36,169 bases of DNA, from NCBI GenBank assembly GCA_030428185.1, contig JAUICE010000016.1, positions 1 to 36,169 of the forward strand, given 5' to 3'. The position numbers and the translations under genes were made by a program. Below are positions 32,703 through 36,169 of this stretch, piece after piece. Origin of the DNA: Gammaproteobacteria bacterium. Its GTDB lineage: Bacteria; Pseudomonadota; Gammaproteobacteria; Legionellales; Legionellaceae. How positions within the stretch are numbered: the stretch's first letter is position 1; each line of letters starts with the position of its first letter. Under the pieces are notes generated by a model. The model saw only the letters and a list, made by a program, of their open reading frames with translations, had not been told where the DNA came from and searched no databases.

Positions 32703-32727
32703 ACATTACGAAAGGATAGGGGTATGA
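32703..32727 (+). repeat. Dispersed 25-bp intergenic repeat, copy upstream of the ferredoxin reductase gene
   Basis: The most degenerate copy: it begins ACATTACGAAAGG and ends GGGGTATGA. The centre GAAAGGA-AGGGGTAT matches the rpmB copy. It ends 67 bp before the downstream start codon. Confidence 0.6.
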
Positions 32728-32794
32728 CATCAATTTTTGCTTATTTTCATATTTTTTGCATAATGGGGCACTATTCATATGAGCAAACAATGAC

Positions 32795-33532
32795 ATGGCC
32801 ATTAAAACTTTTTCAATTTCGCTAGAGCAAGTTAAGTGTCTTTCTAGCGACGTTAAACACTTTATCTTCTCAGTGGATAACGAAGATACATTTGACTTTA
32901 TACCAGGACAGTTTATTACTTTGCTTATCGAGCACGAGAGCAAAACGTATCGTCGAAGCTACTCTCTTGCTAACCGTTTACAGAACGGTAAAGTGGAGTT
33001 TGCAGCAAGCTTTATCCCAAATGGTATTGCGTCTAACCTACTATTCAATCTAAAAGTAGGCGACTCACTTACAGCACAAGGTCCTTTTGGACGATTAATT
33101 TTGCAAAATAAAGACGCTGGTAAGCGACTAATTCTAGTTGGTACTAGTACTGGTATCACACCATATCTATCAATGCTAAGTGAATTAAAAGATGCGCTGA
33201 CTCAAAAACAATACTCTGAAGCCATTATCATACAAGGTGTGCCTAAAAAAAATGATATTTTGTATCAGGAGCATTTTTTAACATTTGCAGAAGATGGCAA
33301 GCAATCACAGTTTTTCTGTGCATTAAGCCAAGAGTCTGAAGACACTTCTCTCATGGCTCATGAATGTCTTGGTAGAGTTCAAAACGTACTTAATAAATTA
33401 AATTTATCAGCAGATAATGATATCGTCTATCTTTGTGGCAATCCTCAAATGATTGATGATGTATTCGCTCTATTAAAAGAGGCACAATTTGATGTAAAAA
33501 GTATTAGACGAGAGAAATACATTTCAAAATAA
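32795..33532 (+). CDS. fpr: Ferredoxin/flavodoxin-NADP+ reductase-like flavoprotein
   Basis: This cytoplasmic FAD enzyme passes electrons between NAD(P)H and a small carrier such as ferredoxin or flavodoxin. The 245-residue product has the FAD motif RRSYSL (53-58), the flavin phosphate segment EFAASFIPNGIASN, the nucleotide-binding GTSTGITP (116-123) and CGNPQMID (214-221), and a C-terminal RREKYISK like bacterial FNR proteins. Its length fits E. coli Fpr (248). NADP versus NAD preference cannot be told safely. It is transcribed alone. Confidence 0.88.
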   Translation: MAIKTFSISLEQVKCLSSDVKHFIFSVDNEDTFDFIPGQFITLLIEHESKTYRRSYSLANRLQNGKVEFAASFIPNGIASNLLFNLKVGDSLTAQGPFGRLILQNKDAGKRLILVGTSTGITPYLSMLSELKDALTQKQYSEAIIIQGVPKKNDILYQEHFLTFAEDGKQSQFFCALSQESEDTSLMAHECLGRVQNVLNKLNLSADNDIVYLCGNPQMIDDVFALLKEAQFDVKSIRREKYISK

Positions 33533-33583
33533 TATCACCCTACCCTTCTATATTGGAGCGCTTTAAACAAAGCTTAAAAGCGT

Positions 33584-33608
33584 GCAGTTTGATTTCCATT
33601 GGGTATAT
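33584..33608 (+). repeat. Dispersed 25-bp intergenic repeat, copy upstream of the aldolase gene
   Basis: This copy begins GCAGTTTGATTTCC and ends TTGGGTATAT, extending into TATAATACG. It ends 28 bp before the aldolase start, consistent with a -10 and a short leader. A 6-bp CGCTTT/AAAGCG stem lies just upstream (33559-33582). Confidence 0.8.
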
Positions 33609-33636
33609 AATACGCTAAAACAAAAGGAGTCATCTA

Positions 33637-34653
33637 ATGGTTAAAAACGAATTAGCAGCTACAATTGATATCATGTCACAACCTGGAAAAGGTATTTTAG
33701 CAGCTGATGAAAGTACTGGTACGATTGCCAAACGGTTGCAAAGTATTCATGTTGAAAGCACTTATGAAGCACGTCTTGCTTATCGTTCGTTGTTGTTTAA
33801 CACTGATTCACTAGAAAACTATATAAACGGTGTTATCTTATTTGAAGAAACCTTATCTCAACAAGATGCCAACGGAACCTCTTTGGCTGACATGTTAAGT
33901 AACAAAGGCATCCTGCCTGGAATTAAGGTCGATAAAGGCTTATTTCAGCTTGAAAACACTAATGAAAAAGTTACCCAAGGCTTAGATGGTCTCGGTGAGC
34001 GCCTCAAAGACTACAAAGAAAAAGGCGCAAAGTTTGCCAAATGGCGAAACGTATATGAAATAAGTAAATCAACACCAAGTAGGTTATCTATCACCATCAA
34101 TGCACAAAATCTCGCTCGATATGCTGCTTGTTGTCAAAACTTAGGTATTGTGCCAATTGTTGAGCCAGAAATTTTGATGAATGGCACGCATACGATAGAA
34201 GAATCTCATCAAGCACATCAACGTGTACTCCAAACTTTGTTTAATGCTCTCTTTATGCAAAAAGTCTCTTTAGAACATATCATCTTGAAACCAAGTATGG
34301 TTATTGCTGGAAAAGAAAGTGGGCATCAAAGCACTCCTGAAGAAGTTGCCCAACATACACTAAGTGTTTTTAGGCAGCATGTTCCGGCTCTAGTCCCCAC
34401 AATAAACTTTTTATCTGGTGGTCAAACCCCTGAGCAGGCAACACAAAATTTAAATGTCATGAATACATTATCTAATCGTCCATGGAATTTAAGCTTTTCT
34501 TATGGCCGAGCCTTACAAGAGCCTTGCTTAAATACATGGAAAGGTATACAAGAAAACACACTAGCCGCTCAAAAAGCCCTGCTAAAACGTGCACGCCTTA
34601 ATTCCGCAGCAAGCGTTGGTGAATATCAAGATAACATGGAACATAACGATTAA
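33637..34653 (+). CDS. Class I fructose-bisphosphate aldolase
   Basis: The enzyme cleaves fructose 1,6-bisphosphate to dihydroxyacetone phosphate and glyceraldehyde 3-phosphate through a Schiff base, without metal. The 338-residue product opens with GKGILAADESTGTIAKR, has GIKVDKGL (about 95-102), KWRNVYEI, VEPEIL, and the Schiff-base lysine in HIILKPSMV (Lys218), followed by FLSGGQTPEQAT and PWNLSFSYGRALQ. This is the animal/plant-type class I family; many gammaproteobacteria use the unrelated class II enzyme instead. A clear AAAGGAGT lies before the ATG. The gene stands alone behind a repeat-derived likely promoter. Confidence 0.96.
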   Translation: MVKNELAATIDIMSQPGKGILAADESTGTIAKRLQSIHVESTYEARLAYRSLLFNTDSLENYINGVILFEETLSQQDANGTSLADMLSNKGILPGIKVDKGLFQLENTNEKVTQGLDGLGERLKDYKEKGAKFAKWRNVYEISKSTPSRLSITINAQNLARYAACCQNLGIVPIVEPEILMNGTHTIEESHQAHQRVLQTLFNALFMQKVSLEHIILKPSMVIAGKESGHQSTPEEVAQHTLSVFRQHVPALVPTINFLSGGQTPEQATQNLNVMNTLSNRPWNLSFSYGRALQEPCLNTWKGIQENTLAAQKALLKRARLNSAASVGEYQDNMEHND

Positions 34654-34679
34654 GCTTTTATCGTTGTGCCTAGCAATTA

Positions 34680-35420
34680 TTATAAACTAAACTGCGCGTA
34701 AAGCGGCAAATGATCAGACAAGCTTTTCCATGGCTTGTCTGAAAGACAATGAGCAAATTCAAGCTTTAAACCACGGTAATAAATTCTATCAACCTGTAGT
34801 GTTGGTTTTATCGCTGGAAACGATTTGGCATGTCCTCCATGACTTTCTTTGATTGCTTCAGACAATCCGAGATTACGCTCCAACGCTTGGAATAAGTCAA
34901 CCCGCCAGTCGTTAAAGTCACCAGCAAGAATTAATGGAGCAGTTTGAGGAACGTGCTCGGTTATACGTGTAGCAAGTGTATTGACTTGCTTTTCACGTTC
35001 ATCTTTAAATAAGCCTAAATGAACACATACTAAGTGTACATCGACATTATCTATTTCAATAACAGTATGTAGTATTGCTCTAGACGCCCTCGCCCAAGAA
35101 GATACATTTATATTTTCATACCGACTAAACTTTACTTTACTTAAGATGGCGTTTCCATGATGCCCTGCCTGATAAGTTGCATTTTTCGCATAAATCACAT
35201 ATGGCCAAAGGCTCTCTGCAATATAATCTGACTGCGTAACCTTCGGCCATAAAACATGCTTTTTTTCTTTTTTTATATGTTGGCCTTGAACTTCTTGTAA
35301 AAAAACCAAATCTGGACTTAACTTCTCAATAGCCACCTTCATTTCGGGTAGCAAAAAGCGCCTTTTAGAAAAATTATAACCTTTATGAATATTATATGTG
35401 AGCAAGGAGAACGCTGTCAT
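34680..35420 (-). CDS. Endonuclease/exonuclease/phosphatase (EEP) family hydrolase
   Basis: The protein belongs to the DNase I-like EEP superfamily of metal-dependent phosphodiesterases. I start at the ATG at 35420 (246 residues), with AAGGG five bases upstream; a GTG at 35441 would add seven residues. Motifs are LLTYNIHKG (metal-site Asn), LVFLQEVQG (Glu ligand), LVCVHLGLF, LAGDFNDWRVD (Asp/Asn), and the C-terminal SDHLPLYAQF (catalytic Asp-His). No signal peptide is seen, so it is likely cytoplasmic. The substrate (DNA, phospholipid or phosphoester) cannot be told. It converges on the aldolase gene. Confidence 0.88.
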   Translation of the reverse strand: MTAFSLLTYNIHKGYNFSKRRFLLPEMKVAIEKLSPDLVFLQEVQGQHIKKEKKHVLWPKVTQSDYIAESLWPYVIYAKNATYQAGHHGNAILSKVKFSRYENINVSSWARASRAILHTVIEIDNVDVHLVCVHLGLFKDEREKQVNTLATRITEHVPQTAPLILAGDFNDWRVDLFQALERNLGLSEAIKESHGGHAKSFPAIKPTLQVDRIYYRGLKLEFAHCLSDKPWKSLSDHLPLYAQFSL

Positions 35421-35483
35421 AACGCCCTTAAACAATTTCACTTAAGACTATTCTAGCAATTTTTTTCTAAAATCTCTTACCAA

Positions 35484-36169
35484 TTAAAAATCTAGACTGA
35501 GATCACATTGTGAGACTTTTTCTCTTGGCTCTTCTATTGATACGCCAAAAAAGGTAGGCGAGACATTTTGCTTATAATTCATTTTTTGATTCTTAAGATT
35601 ATAACTTGGATTCGTCCAGGTTAAAGGCTCTAATAAATCCATAGATACGAAATTTTCTTCAAGAGGAACATAATCAGGGTTAGGTTCAAATCCAAGCTTT
35701 TCATAAAATAACCTTCCACCCCTATTTTTCTTTCTAAGCAATAAATGAATTGAGTGTAAATTTTCCACTATACCTAACTCCATCGGTGCATACACTAAGC
35801 GCTGCCCGACTCCTTGATGCTGCATTGATGGAGATACTGCCAGTAAATTCATATATACCCCAGCCTCTCCTTGCTTAAGAAAGGTTGCAAAGCCAACCGT
35901 CTTGTTCTCTATTTTTGCTTGCACCCAATAATCAATTTTTCCTTGCTTGTAGTCCTCTATTTCCTCACTGGCATATTGGCGGTAATATTCTCGAACCTCT
36001 TCCCAGCTCTTTAGTTTTTTATCAATATCTTTCGGCTGTAAATATTGTTTATATTCTCCGACAAAACTTGCAACTAATAAGTCAGAGACTTCTTCTTCTG
36101 AAATGGCCGTAAAGTCATTAACTCTCTCAATAGAATAGACTTTTCCTGCATGTTTACTGATAAATCTCA
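35484..36169 (-). CDS. GNAT-family N-acetyltransferase (partial, N-terminus beyond window)
   Basis: The frame is open from its stop at 35484 to the right edge, so at least 228 residues are present and the start lies outside. A GTG at 35922-35924 is internal and should not be taken as the start. The GNAT core has VGFATFLKQGEAGVYMNLLAVSPSMQHQGVGQRLV, where Q-H-Q-G-V-G is the acetyl-CoA pyrophosphate loop, and LLLRKKNRGGRLFYEKLGFEP. A helical N-terminal part (EEEVSDLLVASFVGEYKQYL) precedes it, and the C-terminal 50 residues are outside the usual core. The acceptor substrate is unknown. Confidence 0.85.
   Translation of the reverse strand, partial: RFISKHAGKVYSIERVNDFTAISEEEVSDLLVASFVGEYKQYLQPKDIDKKLKSWEEVREYYRQYASEEIEDYKQGKIDYWVQAKIENKTVGFATFLKQGEAGVYMNLLAVSPSMQHQGVGQRLVYAPMELGIVENLHSIHLLLRKKNRGGRLFYEKLGFEPNPDYVPLEENFVSMDLLEPLTWTNPSYNLKNQKMNYKQNVSPTFFGVSIEEPREKVSQCDLSLDF

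Noticed and set aside
20372-33608. A CRISPR array from the 25-bp repeats.
   Set aside because: Copies are dispersed over 13 kb in both orientations without regular spacers, and no cas genes are seen.
35484-35924. A complete 146-residue acetyltransferase starting at a GTG at 35922-35924.
   Set aside because: The frame continues open upstream to the window edge with coherent protein sequence, and the GTG falls inside the GNAT core, so the gene is longer and truncated by the window.

Overview
The window is AT-rich bacterial chromosome from a gammaproteobacterium that carries a Dot/Icm type IVB secretion system. Seven recognisable Dot/Icm genes (dotD, dotC, dotB, dotA, icmV, icmW, icmX) sit together, and an eighth (IcmC/DotE/DotV family) lies about 20 kb away. 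With ordinary gammaproteobacterial housekeeping blocks around them, this points to Legionellales or a relative such as Piscirickettsia-like bacteria. I cannot fix the genus from the sequence alone. No rRNA, tRNA, CRISPR array, integrase or IS transposase was seen.

Layout: 1-4492 holds ftsE (cut by the left edge) and ftsY on the minus strand, then a divergent plus-strand operon of two M16 peptidase-like proteins (one with the zinc motif, one without) and rsmD. 4628-12708 is the Dot/Icm block: dotD-dotC-dotB (+) converge on icmV-dotA (-) at a two-way terminator, and icmV-dotA diverge from icmW-icmX (+). 12747-16007 (all minus) is accessory: a small CHCC zinc-finger protein, an unrecognised GHKL-ATPase-domain protein, and an orphan VgrG/phage-spike-like protein directly behind miaA.

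16044-25108 is a long minus-strand housekeeping run: coaBC, dut, phosphomannomutase/phosphoglucomutase, nnrDE, tsaE, amiB-type amidase, mutL, miaA. 25423-25856 is rpmB-rpmG. 26041-30030 is a regulatory block: rpoN, hpf, ptsN, a kinase-domain-only hprK, a mannose-type EIIA and HPr. 30054-36169 holds pssA, a DUF3579 gene, a secreted unknown plus the IcmC/DotE/DotV-like gene, a ferredoxin-NADP reductase-like gene, class I fructose-bisphosphate aldolase, an EEP-family hydrolase, and a GNAT acetyltransferase running off the right edge.

The least expected structure is in the non-coding gaps. Eight copies of a 25-bp element ending in GGGTATA or a close variant align without gaps, all in intergenic DNA. 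Seven point at a downstream gene, three of them ending 28-31 bp before the start codon. They are mixed with at least three other repeated or palindromic modules, mainly in the gaps before rpmB, ptsN, tsaE and the DUF3579 gene. These look like remnants of a small palindromic repeat family that may have been co-opted as promoters. The other points of interest are the orphan VgrG-like gene, the GHKL protein beside the secretion locus, and the short HPr kinase with its phosphotransfer partners.
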